Assembly: GCA_036571765.1 (NCBI GenBank)
Contig: BROE01000007.1
Location: forward strand, 9,293,293 to 9,357,292
Reading direction: 5' to 3'
Source: Plecoglossus altivelis
Taxonomy: Eukaryota > Chordata > Actinopteri > Osmeriformes > Plecoglossidae
Length of the DNA: 64,000 bases
The position numbers and the translations under genes are program-made. Under the pieces are notes generated by a model that did not search any database, had not been told where the DNA came from, and was given only the letters and a program-made list of their open reading frames with translations. Positions 54,501 through 58,460 of the stretch are shown piece after piece; positions within the stretch are counted from its first letter, which is position 1, and each line of letters opens with the position of its first letter.

Positions 54501-55582
54501 CCACAACAATCACCACAAATACTAACTAGATGACCCTGTTTACTCCAACAGTTCCCGATAATGTTCTTTACTCAAATTCAGGGAGGCAGATGAGAGCATT
54601 TTAACTCCAGGACATGAGTCATCAACATGTGTTCAATCACCTGTGTGAACAACCCAGTAACATCCAATGACAAGTATGTGTTTGTGTGCGTGTGAACAGA
54701 CACCAAACACACACCAAACACAGTTAGACGCTCAACTGAGGAGTTCAAGATTTAATTGTGTAAAGGAGAGGAGGGTGAGAGCGAGAGGGAGGGAGAGAGG
54801 GAGAATGAGAGAGAGAATGACAGAGATAGAGACATTGAAAGAGAGAGTAGGGAGAACAAAACAAGCAAGACTTTCCTTTTCAAGTGTCTTTACCTTTGGT
54901 CCTATTTATTCACCATTATTAAATATTTCCAAGGAGGTTTACCAAGAAATCTTTTGTGTTTTCAGAGAGAGATGGAGATGGAATTAGAGATAGGATGAGA
55001 GAAAGGGCCAGAATCCAAATGTACAATATGTCTGCTATGTGTGTCAGCAAAATGGTCTCTTCCTGTTACCCTCCCCTACTCCTCAGTACACAAACTATCT
55101 CTCTTACATAAACACACTCACACACACACACACACACACTGAGTGAGCCTGCAGGGACCCTATGAGGCTCACTTCCTGCTTGGCTCCCCAATTAGAACTC
55201 TCTACGTCCAGATTGGCTTTAAATTACATGGTGTAGTGAAGTCGCTCTAAAGTGAATCTGGGGTTGGCGCCGGGGCTGGGGCTGGGGTTGAGGCTGGGGT
55301 CGAGGGCTGTTGTGTTTTATTAATCATTGTCATATAAACAAATGTCAAACAGCCAACAGATGATGACGGTGATGTGTAATTTTGTCAAATGATGTGCAGT
55401 ATTCTGCGTGCCTATTAAATGTAATATTCATACTGTTTTCCACAACCAACATCATAACAGAAATGCGTGCGTCTCTCTGTCTCTCTGTCTCTCCCTCTTT
55501 CCTTCACAGCAGGGCTCTGGTTACCATGGCTACAGCCAATAACACACCTGCCAAAGCTACAGGTCCCCCATGTAGACAACGA

Positions 55583-55636
<54 letters not shown>

Positions 55637-57713
55637 TCTCTCTCTCTCTCTTTCTCAATTCTCTCCAGGCTCACCCTCTCCCTCCGCCCTTTCTCGCTCT
55701 TCTCCTTTTCTCTTTATATTCTCTCTCTCGCGCTCTCTCTCCCTCGTTCTCTCTCTACCCCTCCTCCTCTTTCTCATATTCACAAGCAGTGACCTATAAA
55801 ACCAGCCCTATGTTGACAAGAACAGTGATTACGTAGAAAAAAAACGTGTTTTCTGAAGCATACTCTTCTATCCCGACAATGCTGAAAAAGAAACCCTGCT
55901 TTTAGGGCTCACAGGAGGGAGTGTCTCGCACGCGTTGGATTTCACTAAGATCAAATGCGACACCTTTAACAGTATTCGGTATGAGCTCATCAGCGTGGTG
56001 TGATCCACGGAGCTTTAGTCTGTCAGTCTTGCTACTTAAACTCTTCTCCTTCACACAGACAGGCTAGAAAACCACCCATGTGAGCACAGCTACGTAAAAA
56101 CAAGCCACATTTCAAGAGTCAAGAGGCAGTAAATAAACTCACTCCTTCCCTCTCCTCGCCCTCTGAAGAACCAAATCTCTTAATTGTCTTTACGGAGCCT
56201 GTTCAGATCGACAACCAGGATTATTCACTGCTTAGGGTGCGTTCATCTCTAAAGGGTGTTAATCCACTCAACTGGGGATTGTTTTTTCCTAACAATGCAA
56301 ATACTTATTTCAAATATCAACCAATAGATAAGGGGCAAACAGAAATGATAACACCCCATGTGTAGTGTGTAGATGTGAGGGTTAGCTCACAGGGTTAACT
56401 GTGTCTACAGGGTAATGGGATGCTGTGTGTCCCTAGCAACAGGTTGGGAAGGTAGGAGCAGTAATGGGAACCTGTTTTAGCCATAACAACAATCTCTCAT
56501 CTTCCTTCCTTCCCTCTACTCTTTCTACTTCTCCTCTTTCTTTTATTTAACCCTCTTCTTTATTTCTCTTCATTATTTTGTTCCTCTCTTCACTCTTCTG
56601 ATCTCCGCTTCTCTCTTGCTCCTCATCTCTCCTCCACCGCTCTCCTTCCTCCTCTCATCTCACTTGCCCTCCCCTCCCCCCACTTCTCTCCTCTCATGCC
56701 CTCCTCTTTCATTCCTCTCCTACCCCAAAGAGAAATGGTCACTGGCAAACTACAAAGCCACTTTTTTTTTCCTTATCACCTCCTCTCCACACCCGGGGCC
56801 AAACAAAGGAGGTGTCCTCCGTCCCTTCCGTCCCCCCGCCCCCTCCGTCCCCTCCGCCCCCCCTCCTCTCTTAGCCGGCACCTGTTGCTCACCCATGTAA
56901 GAGACCTGGGGCAGAATCCACCCCAGCCCATTAGCACACAAGTAAAAAGGCTGAGCAGGCAGGAAACACAGTAGTAACACCATGTAAAGTTCTGCTTACC
57001 AAGCAGGTTCAATTGCACTACATACCCTCCAACCAGCCTGTCCGGCCAATAAATTCTAAAGTCTTAGCCAGCAGATTGTGCCCCCTGGAAGCGTTGCAGA
57101 AGCTGAGAGGAGCACACTGTTGAGTGTCATCCCTCTGCTCTAGCAGCCATTGTTTCGTGTGGATACCATTGCATTCTCTGTAACAGTAACAGGTGCCTAT
57201 ATCCTGCCCATTCTTTCAGACTGTTTTCATTAGAACAGCACTTTCAGAATTCGGTAGCTGTTATCCATCATTGCACTTGATATACTTGCTTCGAGCACAC
57301 CTCTGTGACACGTTGCCTTCAGCGGGATCTCAACCACAGCCCAGTTCCAGAACAAACCGCGAGCTCAAAGTCTCTAAACGTATTTGCTTATGAACGAAGC
57401 AGCAAATACTGTTCATTTCACTGTCAGCTCAACAACAGTACAAACAGCACCAGGTCGTCTGTTTTCTTTTCTCTTTCTCATCGCTTCCTTTTTCAAACAA
57501 ATCTGTCAGTATAGGTCAGCACACCAGTGTGTTGTTTACAGACACCCCGCTGTGTTTATCTTTGTTAATAACAGCCACCTCTAATAGACACAACAGAGAT
57601 CTCAGTAAATCTCTGGAAGATCTCAGTGGATCTCCTGTTACCTTCTTGCCTTTCTTCTTTCGGTGCGAAGGGGCAGTCCTGGCTGGAGTCCTCTCCCTGG
57701 CCTCCTCACTCAT
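445..57713 (-). CDS. ank3: ankyrin-G (ankyrin-3), 5' part of the gene, split into 28 coding exons
   Basis: Ankyrin-G is the membrane-skeleton adaptor that links sodium channels, neurofascin/L1 adhesion molecules, E-cadherin and transporters to beta-spectrin at axon initial segments, nodes and lateral membranes. The exons here give a continuous frame: an N-terminal basic leader, 24 ankyrin repeats (the usual number for the family) and the linker before ZU5. Two of the alternative N-termini (MSEE... with a basic end, and MAHAASQLKK...) match those I know for vertebrate ANK3 rather than ANK1 or ANK2. The linker sequences DKYLGPQDL and SFSSDRS also fit ANK3. The gene is partial: the ZU5, UPA, giant-exon and death-domain parts lie beyond position 1. 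Teleosts usually carry two ank3 paralogues, and I cannot say which this is. The family assignment is very secure; exon boundaries rest on splice-site reading, not on transcripts. Confidence 0.95.
552..1423. other. ank3 intron
   Basis: Holds a (TG)n tract at 586-606 and a (GA)n/(GACA)n tract at 1371-1415. No further exon seen. Confidence 0.7.
1424..1526 (-). CDS. ank3: ank3 exon: linker (serine-rich SFSSDRS segment)
   Basis: 103 bp, enters phase 2 and leaves phase 0 (acceptor CCCAG|CCTGCG, donor ACG|GTATGG). Encodes LRSFSSDRSHTLNRS, then DSMMIEEILAPTKDT. Conserved in ANK3; rich in serines and therefore a likely phosphorylation region (inference). A (GA)n tract starts directly after the donor on the plus-strand left side (1371-1415). 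Confidence 0.95.
1527..4217. other. ank3 intron
   Basis: About 2.7 kb; contains a GGT/GGA-rich tract near 1600-1632 and G-rich and (GA)-rich patches at 2635-2815. No exon or mobile element recognised. Confidence 0.65.
4218..4341 (-). CDS. ank3: ank3 exon: linker (DKYLGPQDL segment)
   Basis: 124 bp, enters phase 1 and leaves phase 2 (acceptor GGCAG|GTGAGG, donor AGAG|GTAAGG). Encodes EDAMTGETDKYLGPQDL, then the acidic LGDDS segment and YMGFSIGARSQ. This is an ANK3 signature region. In mammals a short isoform lacking ankyrin repeats starts immediately before this segment; here an in-frame ATG lies five bases above the exon (4346-4348). Confidence 0.95.
5705..5817. repeat. degenerate GGGCTA/GGGGCT hexamer array
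   Basis: About 18 units of a six-base repeat, GGGCTA or GGGGCT with variants, G-rich on the plus strand. Resembles a drifted telomere-like or G-quadruplex-prone array inside an intron. Confidence 0.8.
7089..7995. repeat. duplicated intron segment flanking the N gap
   Basis: About 390 bp on the left of the gap (7089-7475) reappears on the right (7629-7995) with many one- or two-base differences: both run from a C-rich tract, through GACACTGTGTGTTTACCATG and ACAGGCTTCCCTAT, to a (GA)n-rich end. Most likely the two unmerged ends of the same sequence. Confidence 0.8.
7560..7628. other. assembly gap (69 N)
   Basis: An unbroken run of N in the intron between the linker exons at 8201 and 4218. No coding exon is expected to be lost, since the frame joins correctly across this intron. 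Confidence 0.99.
8003..8133. repeat. (GA)n microsatellite
   Basis: About 130 bp of almost pure GA with a few A and C interruptions, adjoining the duplicated gap segment and close to the exon at 8201. Confidence 0.95.
8201..8260 (-). CDS. ank3: ank3 exon: linker (RANAPEM segment)
   Basis: 60 bp, phase 1/1 (acceptor CCCAG|TCCGTA, donor GAAG|GTATTC). With the split first codon it reads VRRANAPEMLNEDYM, then SDVDEG across the next junction. The mammalian counterpart reads VRKANAPEMLSD. Being phase 1 at both ends it is a possible cassette exon. Confidence 0.93.
8430..8502 (-). CDS. ank3: ank3 exon: linker after the ankyrin repeats
   Basis: 73 bp, enters in phase 0 and leaves in phase 1 (acceptor GACAG|ACGGTG, donor GAGG|GTAAGA). 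Encodes TVTEKHKMNVPETMN followed by EVLDMSDDE. This acidic segment joins the ankyrin repeats to ZU5 and is conserved in ANK1-3; the exact wording here matches ANK3. Confidence 0.95.
8699..8794 (-). CDS. ank3: ank3 exon: ankyrin repeat 24 (C-terminal cap) and start of linker
   Basis: 96 bp, 32 codons, phase 0/0 (acceptor CCAG|AATGGA, donor CTG|GTGAGA). Starts NGNSALSIARRLGYI and ends EETLTTL. This is the capping repeat; ARRLGYISVVDTL is the usual end of the ankyrin solenoid. Confidence 0.96.
8996..9094 (-). CDS. ank3: ank3 exon: ankyrin repeat 23
   Basis: 99 bp, 33 codons, phase 0/0 (acceptor CCAG|AATGGT, donor GTG|GTGAGC). Starts NGYTPLHQAAQQGHT and ends ASPNELTV. The PLHQAAQQGHTHI core is almost invariant among vertebrate ankyrins. 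Confidence 0.97.
9239..9337 (-). CDS. ank3: ank3 exon: ankyrin repeat 22
   Basis: 99 bp, 33 codons, phase 0/0 (acceptor CAG|TTGGGC, donor AAG|GTAACT). Starts LGYTPLHVACHYGNV and ends VNAKTK. The intron to the repeat 21 exon is only 89 bp, close to the minimum for a fish intron. Confidence 0.96.
9427..9525 (-). CDS. ank3: ank3 exon: ankyrin repeat 21
   Basis: 99 bp, 33 codons, phase 0/0 (acceptor TGCAG|AGCGGT, donor AAG|GTATGG). Starts SGLTPLHLAAQEDKV and ends VDPDTK. The intron to the repeat 19-20 exon is only 111 bp. Confidence 0.96.
9637..9834 (-). CDS. ank3: ank3 exon: ankyrin repeats 19 and 20
   Basis: 198 bp, 66 codons, phase 0/0 (acceptor CACAG|AATGGT, donor AAG|GTGGGT). First repeat starts NGYTPLHIAAKKNQM, second QGITPLHLASQEGHV; ends TIDMGNK. 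Two fused repeats as in other ankyrins. Confidence 0.96.
10128..10186. repeat. (GA)n microsatellite
   Basis: Nearly pure GA for about 58 bp with one C interruption. Confidence 0.95.
10989..11100. repeat. compound (CT)n(CA)n microsatellite
   Basis: A CT block runs directly into about 65 bp of CA. Confidence 0.95.
11480..11578 (-). CDS. ank3: ank3 exon: ankyrin repeat 18
   Basis: 99 bp, 33 codons, phase 0/0 (acceptor TGCAG|AGCGGT, donor AAG|GTAAGG). Starts SGLTPLHVAAHYDNQ and ends SPHAAAK; a canonical repeat with an AHYDNQ turn. Confidence 0.96.
11579..12442. other. ank3 intron
   Basis: Holds a GGGATGAGG-like minisatellite patch at about 11770-11900 and the compound tract at 12274-12430. Confidence 0.65.
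12274..12430. repeat. compound (CT)n(TGTC)n(CA)n tract next to a splice donor
   Basis: On the plus strand: about 60 bp CT, then TGTC repeats, then about 28 bp CA, ending roughly a dozen bases from the donor at 12442. On the transcript it reads UG, then CAGA-type, then GA repeats. Confidence 0.95.
12443..12541 (-). CDS. ank3: ank3 exon: ankyrin repeat 17
   Basis: 99 bp, 33 codons, phase 0/0 (acceptor TGCAG|AAGGGC, donor AAG|GTACGC). Starts KGFTPLHVAAKYGKI and ends ADAAGK. The donor is followed within about 15 bases by a compound (TG)n-(TCTG)n-(GA)n tract (12274-12430). Confidence 0.96.
13026..13117. repeat. CT-rich minisatellite, about 15-bp unit
   Basis: Alternating CTCCCTCTCCTTTCT and CTCCCTCTCTTTTCT units, about five copies. 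Confidence 0.85.
13371..13470 (-). repeat. possible tRNA-derived SINE fragment
   Basis: The minus strand carries GTTCAAATCC, a match to the internal B-box of tRNA-type promoters, preceded by a 16-bp perfect palindrome (GGCTGTTGCAACAGCC, 13431-13446). The T-stem does not pair well and there is no clear A-box, so this is not a functional tRNA. A decayed tRNA-derived element is the best guess. Confidence 0.35.
14198..14395 (-). CDS. ank3: ank3 exon: ankyrin repeats 15 and 16
   Basis: 198 bp, 66 codons, phase 0/0 (acceptor TCCAG|GACAAC, donor AAG|GTCACT). First repeat starts DNQTPLHISSRLGKP, second SGYTPLHLAAREGHR; ends LDITSK. Two fused repeats, normal for this position. A (TG) run lies directly upstream of the acceptor in gene sense. 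Confidence 0.96.
14727..14825 (-). CDS. ank3: ank3 exon: ankyrin repeat 14
   Basis: 99 bp, 33 codons, phase 0/0 (acceptor CCAG|AGGGGA, donor AAG|GTAACA). Starts RGETALHMAARAGQS and ends IVEAKAK. A long alternating (TG)n(CG)n tract (14832-14920) abuts the acceptor and takes the place of an ordinary polypyrimidine tract. Confidence 0.96.
14832..14920. repeat. (CA)n(CG)n(CA)n alternating purine-pyrimidine tract
   Basis: About 89 bp of strict alternation broken once; 14842-14864 is pure CG. Such sequence is prone to left-handed Z-DNA. It begins seven bases from the exon at 14727-14825. Confidence 0.95.
14921..15629. other. ank3 intron
   Basis: No gene; CA-rich patches around 15258-15320. Confidence 0.65.
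15630..15728 (-). CDS. ank3: ank3 exon: ankyrin repeat 13
   Basis: 99 bp, 33 codons, phase 0/0 (acceptor TTCAG|TCGGGA, donor GTG|GTGAGT). Starts SGLTPIHVAAFMGHE and ends SPNTTNV. The acceptor is preceded by a short (TG) run on the coding strand rather than a plain pyrimidine tract. Confidence 0.96.
15729..16196. other. ank3 intron
   Basis: Holds a C run (15955-15970) followed by CA (15971-15991), and a 14-bp palindrome CTTTATCGATAAAG at 16126-16139. Confidence 0.65.
16197..16295 (-). CDS. ank3: ank3 exon: ankyrin repeat 12
   Basis: 99 bp, 33 codons, phase 0/0 (acceptor TTTTTAG|AACGGC, donor GAG|GTAGGA). Starts NGFTPLHIACKKNRI and ends ASIQAVTE, the conserved mid-solenoid repeat. Confidence 0.96.
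16296..17183. other. ank3 intron
   Basis: CT-rich (16515-16560), GAG/GGA-rich (16725-16780) and (GGGA)n (16861-16887) patches; no exon. Confidence 0.65.
17184..17381 (-). CDS. ank3: ank3 exon: ankyrin repeats 10 and 11
   Basis: 198 bp, 66 codons, phase 0/0 (acceptor CTGTAG|AACGGC, donor CTG|GTGAGT). First repeat starts NGLSPLHMATQGDHL, the second contains YLTALHVAAHCGHYK, and the exon ends PNAKAL. One of four exons encoding two fused repeats, as in other vertebrate ankyrins. Only 119 bp of intron separate it from the repeat 9 exon. Confidence 0.96.
17501..17599 (-). CDS. ank3: ank3 exon: ankyrin repeat 9
   Basis: 99 bp, 33 codons, phase 0/0 (acceptor CTCAG|GATGGG, donor AAG|GTAGAA). Starts DGLTPLHCGARSGHE and ends APILSKTK, including the TPLHCGAR core typical of ankyrin-G repeat 9. 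Confidence 0.96.
17600..18447. other. ank3 intron
   Basis: Contains the GGCAGG/ATAGAGAG minisatellite at 18018-18290. Confidence 0.65.
18018..18290. repeat. purine-rich minisatellite, roughly 15- and 30-bp periods
   Basis: Units such as AGGCAGGGCACAGAG and AGGCAGGATAGAGAG alternate with small changes for about 270 bp. On the minus strand this reads as an open, leucine-, serine- and proline-rich frame that is a by-product of the repeat. Confidence 0.85.
18448..18546 (-). CDS. ank3: ank3 exon: ankyrin repeat 8
   Basis: 99 bp, 33 codons, phase 0/0 (acceptor CAAG|AATGAC, donor AAG|GTCAGA). Starts NDITPMHVASKRGNS and ends AKIDARTK. The core reads TPMHVAS where TPLHVAS is usual, a mild substitution. 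Confidence 0.95.
18547..19974. other. ank3 intron, left part
   Basis: Contains a (CA) patch at 19178-19220 and the long polypurine tract at 19596-19974; leads into the duplicated segment. Confidence 0.65.
19596..19974. repeat. long polypurine tract (GA/GGA-rich)
   Basis: About 380 bp almost entirely of G and A on the plus strand, so polypyrimidine on the transcript. Triplex-prone and hard to sequence; it borders the 620-bp duplication. Confidence 0.9.
20300..20410 (-). pseudogene. broken duplicate of the ank3 repeat 7 exon
   Basis: The donor-side half (20300-20337) is identical to the intact exon 620 bp to the right, but the remainder carries scattered small insertions and losses; the stretch is 111 bp instead of 99 and meets a stop (TAA) after 13 codons. 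The splice signals at both ends survive. The pattern of errors looks like an uncorrected long read, so this may be an assembly artefact rather than a biological exon duplicate. Confidence 0.75.
20920..21018 (-). CDS. ank3: ank3 exon: ankyrin repeat 7 (intact copy)
   Basis: 99 bp, 33 codons, phase 0/0 (acceptor CACAG|AGTGGT, donor AGG|GTAAGA). Starts SGFTPLHIAAHYGNI and ends AAVDFKAR. A second, broken copy of this exon lies at 20300-20410 in a 620-bp duplication; this copy has the intact frame and is taken as the functional one. Confidence 0.95.
21019..22540. other. ank3 intron
   Basis: About 1.5 kb between the microexon and repeat 7. Short CA patch at 21108-21133; otherwise nothing recognised. 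Confidence 0.65.
22541..22564 (-). CDS. ank3: ank3 24-bp microexon (MMVNRTTE)
   Basis: Eight codons, MMVNRTTE, with acceptor CTGTAG|ATGATG and donor GAG|GTATAC, phase 0/0. The same octapeptide lies between repeats 6 and 7 in some ANK2 (and I believe ANK3) transcripts, so this is a true optional cassette. It would lengthen the loop between the two repeats. Its surroundings (a GTT/CAA repeat at 22621-22676 just upstream in gene sense) are otherwise intronic. Inclusion is probably tissue-specific, as for many neuronal microexons. Confidence 0.85.
22565..22988. other. ank3 intron
   Basis: Contains a CAA/TAA trinucleotide repeat at 22621-22676, about 55 bases upstream of the microexon in gene sense. 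Confidence 0.7.
22621..22676. repeat. (CAA)n trinucleotide repeat
   Basis: About 17 units of CAA with TAA and CAG variants; reads GUU/UUG on the transcript. Confidence 0.9.
22989..23174 (-). CDS. ank3: ank3 exon: ankyrin repeats 5 and 6
   Basis: 186 bp, 62 codons, phase 0/0 (acceptor CCAG|GACGGC, donor AAG|GTATGG). Starts DGFTPLAVALQQGHE, runs through a short repeat with KGKVRLPALHIAA in the middle, and ends NADVESK. The 29+33 residue length is the normal ankyrin arrangement, in which repeat 5 is four residues short; it is not a deletion. Confidence 0.96.
23175..24746. other. ank3 intron
   Basis: About 1.6 kb; the CA tract at 24171-24317 is the only marked structure. Confidence 0.65.
24171..24317. 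repeat. (CA)n microsatellite
   Basis: About 145 bp of CA with interruptions, uninterrupted for about 60 bp in the middle. Confidence 0.95.
24747..24845 (-). CDS. ank3: ank3 exon: ankyrin repeat 4
   Basis: 99 bp, 33 codons, phase 0/0 (acceptor CCAG|AATGGC, donor GAG|GTCAGT). Starts NGFTPLYMAAQENHM and ends GSSQGIATE. The PLYMAAQENH core is the usual fourth-repeat signature of ankyrins. Confidence 0.96.
24846..25939. other. ank3 intron
   Basis: About 1.1 kb, TG-rich near 25730-25930 and with a short CA run at 25614-25629. No exon. Confidence 0.65.
25940..26038 (-). CDS. ank3: ank3 exon: ankyrin repeat 3
   Basis: 99 bp, 33 codons, phase 0/0 (acceptor TTTTTCAG|AAAGGG, donor CAG|GTAGGA). Starts KGNTALHIASLAGQT and ends NANVNAQSQ, the expected third repeat of ankyrin-G. 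Part of the repeats that form the inner groove used for autoinhibition and partner peptides in ankyrins (family knowledge). Confidence 0.96.
26039..27132. other. ank3 intron
   Basis: About 1.1 kb with two CT-rich blocks (26421-26500 and 26835-27030). Confidence 0.65.
26835..27030. repeat. CT/CCTCT-rich low-complexity tract
   Basis: Nearly 200 bp of C and T with CTCCTCTCC units; open frames through it are serine-, leucine- and proline-rich artefacts. Confidence 0.85.
27133..27231 (-). CDS. ank3: ank3 exon: ankyrin repeat 2
   Basis: 99 bp, 33 codons, phase 0/0 (acceptor GTAG|AATGGC, donor AAG|GTAAGC). Reads NGLNALHLASKEGHV at the start and ends GANVDAATK. Typical helix-turn-helix repeat with an ALHLAS core in place of TPLHLAA, as usual at this position. 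Only 108 bp of intron separate it from the preceding exon. Confidence 0.96.
27340..27441 (-). CDS. ank3: ank3 exon: first shared exon, ankyrin repeat 1
   Basis: 102 bp, 34 codons, phase 0 at both ends (acceptor CCAAG|TCG, donor CAG|GTAGCA). Starts SDSNASYLRAARAGNLEKAL and ends VDINICNQ, the N-terminal capping repeat of ankyrins. It is the common splice target for all three first exons. The SDSNAS start (rather than SDANAS) resembles fish and ANK2-like versions. Residues 40-73 when joined to the MAHAAS leader. Confidence 0.95.
28490..28690. repeat. GGA-rich purine tract
   Basis: About 200 bp of GGAGG-type sequence on the plus strand, with several runs of three to six G. Confidence 0.85.
29847..29893. 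repeat. (CA)n microsatellite
   Basis: About 23 uninterrupted CA units. Confidence 0.95.
30186..30640. repeat. 10-bp minisatellite, unit AGCAGGACCT
   Basis: About 45 units of AGCAGGACCT and variants (AGCAGGACTT, AGCAGGAGCT, AGTAGGAGCT). There is higher-order structure: a block including CATGTCCTCGCAAGACTT occurs twice, about 160 bp apart. Confidence 0.93.
31289..31376. repeat. (CT)n-rich tract
   Basis: CT repeats with CA and CC interruptions, about 90 bp. Confidence 0.9.
31730..31768 (-). CDS. ank3: probable third ank3 alternative first exon (MAVEEAAEFLSYP)
   Basis: A 13-codon open stretch starts at an ATG in strong context (AAA ATG G) and ends CCA|GTAAGT, a near-perfect donor, in phase 0. 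That is the phase needed to join the shared exon at 27340-27441, and it is the nearest such candidate upstream of it. The peptide is short and acidic, unlike the two basic leaders further upstream, so it would make an ankyrin-G with a very short N-terminus. I do not firmly recall an identical mammalian exon. Support is the combination of start context, donor strength, phase and position. A transcript or conservation in other fish would settle it. Confidence 0.5.
32249..32282. repeat. perfect 12-bp inverted repeat with 10-base loop
   Basis: TGAGCGCCAGCT and AGCTGGCGCTCA flank GGAGTCTTCT. It would form a GC-rich hairpin in DNA or RNA. Confidence 0.9.
34874..35010. repeat. dispersed teleost repeat fragment
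   Basis: Begins AAGGCAAGGCAGG, continues with TTCATTTTCATAGCACATTTC and CAATTCAAAGTGCTTCACAT, and ends A-rich. I recognise this as a repeat widespread in fish genomes; I cannot name its class with certainty. Confidence 0.55.
35123..35346. repeat. 8-bp minisatellite, unit GTCTGCTG
   Basis: About 28 units in register; GTCTGCTG alternates with GTCTGCGA, GTCTGGTA, GTCTGCTA and similar, suggesting a 16-bp or larger higher-order unit. Confidence 0.93.
36439..36483. repeat. (CA)n microsatellite
   Basis: About 22 uninterrupted CA units. Confidence 0.95.
37206..37242. repeat. (TTTC)n tetranucleotide repeat
   Basis: About nine TTTC units. Confidence 0.93.
39221..39280. repeat. pentanucleotide repeat GGACA/GGGCA
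   Basis: About five GGACA then several GGGCA or related units. Confidence 0.88.
39489..39547. repeat. (CT)n microsatellite
   Basis: CT repeats with TTT interruptions. Confidence 0.93.
41745..41880. repeat. CT-rich minisatellite next to a first-exon donor
   Basis: Units such as CTCCTCTTCCCATCTCCC are repeated about four times, ending just below the donor of the MAHAAS first exon. On the transcript it is a purine-rich (GGAAGAGGAG) region a few bases after the splice site. Confidence 0.88.
41886..42002 (-). CDS. ank3: ank3 alternative first coding exon, MAHAASQLKK type
   Basis: Encodes 39 residues: MAHAASQLKKKADLD, an acidic middle, and a lysine/arginine-rich end (KKRKLRKKSRELKKK). The donor reads AAG|GTACAG, phase 0. 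MAHAASQLKK is the hallmark start of a well-known vertebrate ANK3 isoform, and the acidic-then-basic layout matches it. The start sits in a strong initiation context (GCC ATG G). Upstream sequence on the same strand (42003 onwards) is presumably 5' untranslated and promoter DNA; I could not place a transcription start. It joins the shared exon at 27340-27441. The highly charged leader precedes the ankyrin-repeat solenoid and could influence membrane or partner binding, which is inference. Confidence 0.95.
42740..42915. repeat. (GA)n-rich tract upstream of the MAHAAS exon
   Basis: GA and GATA/GAGA repeats, about 175 bp, 0.8 kb upstream of the start codon in gene sense. Confidence 0.88.
45477..45522. 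repeat. (CA)n microsatellite
   Basis: CA repeat with one CG interruption. Confidence 0.93.
47740..47842. repeat. 15-bp minisatellite, unit GCACGCAGACAGGCT
   Basis: About seven copies alternating CAGACAGG and CACACAGG versions. Since 15 is divisible by three, all frames stay open, giving false peptides with a five-residue period. Confidence 0.93.
48976..49156. repeat. (TGTC)n tetranucleotide repeat with GATC variants
   Basis: About 180 bp of GTCT units interspersed with CGATCTG and GTCAGT variants. Confidence 0.93.
50241..50431. repeat. (CAGA)n/(GGCA)n compound tetranucleotide repeat
   Basis: About 190 bp; CAGA-type units in the left part and nearly pure GGCA units (about 22) in the right part. 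Confidence 0.93.
51429..51485. repeat. (CT)n microsatellite
   Basis: About 28 CT units, followed by interrupted CT to about 51580. Confidence 0.95.
53881..53920. repeat. 10-bp repeat CCTGACTCGC
   Basis: Four direct copies, the last two with single changes. Confidence 0.9.
55583..55660. repeat. (CT)n microsatellite
   Basis: About 75 bp of CT with one CC interruption. Confidence 0.95.
57642..57713 (-). CDS. ank3: ank3 alternative first coding exon, MSEE type
   Basis: Encodes 24 residues beginning MSEEARERTPAR and ending in the basic run HRKKKGKK, then a donor reading AAG|GTAACA (phase 0). Mammalian ANK3 has a first exon of the same design (MSEEPKEK..., ending RKGKK), so I take this as its counterpart. 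The frame stays open upstream to another ATG at 57815, but family similarity begins at the MSEE start, which I therefore chose. The start context (AGG ATG A) has a purine at -3 but no G at +4. It would splice to the exon at 27340-27441, about 30 kb away. The basic tail replaces the longer leader of the MAHAAS form and probably gives a tissue-specific N-terminus. Confidence 0.88.
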
Positions 57714-58363
57714 CCTGGCTTCTGGACCTTTCCTGGTCCTTAGTCCAGCATGAAGTGCCCAGCCACAGAGGAGCAGCTGCTTCTGGAGTGTGGTCGCTGG
57801 GTGTCCAGAGCTCACAGCTCCCTAGTCCATGAGCAGAGAAGCCTGCCTGACTACTTGCCCCAGAGCCTGGCTAGTTCGCTGGGTAGACTGAGTCTCTCTC
57901 TCTGTCTCTGTCTCTCTCTCTTGCTCTCTCACACACACACACTTTCATATACACACTATTCTCACTCACACAAGCTCACTTTCTGGCACGCTCACACGCG
58001 CAGACACACACATACCTCCAGTGTCTTTTCCACGAACACACTCACGCACACTTTCTCCAGTTGCACTGCTCAGCCTCCGGATGCCTCTATCTCCCACACA
58101 CTCCAGGAGTCAGGGAGCAGAGCTCTGATGAGAAGCAACAGTCAGAGTCAGATACACAGAGAGATGAAGATTAGTATGGATCAATAATCCGTGGGCTACA
58201 GTAGTCACTTCTGCTCTGCTGGTTTGGCTTGGTTCAGCTTCCCACCACACCACAGATCTACGAGGAGCGCACTTTTCTACCGGCTTCTCCCTCCCTCGAT
58301 TTCTCTCAAGCTAAATGGCACTAATGGAGAAAACTCCCTCCCTTGCTCTCCTTGGCATGGGTG

Positions 58364-58460
58364 GGAGGGTGGGTGGGTGGGTGGGTGGGAGAGAGGGAGG
58401 GAAGTAGCGAGGGAGGGAGACAGAAGGAGGGTGAGAAATAGAGAAAGAGAGAGAGAGGGG
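58364..58460. repeat. (GGGT)n and GGGA-rich tract
   Basis: At least six GGGT units in a row followed by GA/GGGA-rich sequence; G-quadruplex-prone on the plus strand. Confidence 0.9.

Larger units (their letters stand above)
42003..57641. other. ank3 intron between the MAHAAS and MSEE first exons
   Basis: About 15.6 kb. The part next to 42003 probably contains the 5' untranslated region and promoter of the MAHAAS exon; I could not place them. Contains numerous simple repeats listed separately. No other exon or gene was recognised. Confidence 0.6.
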
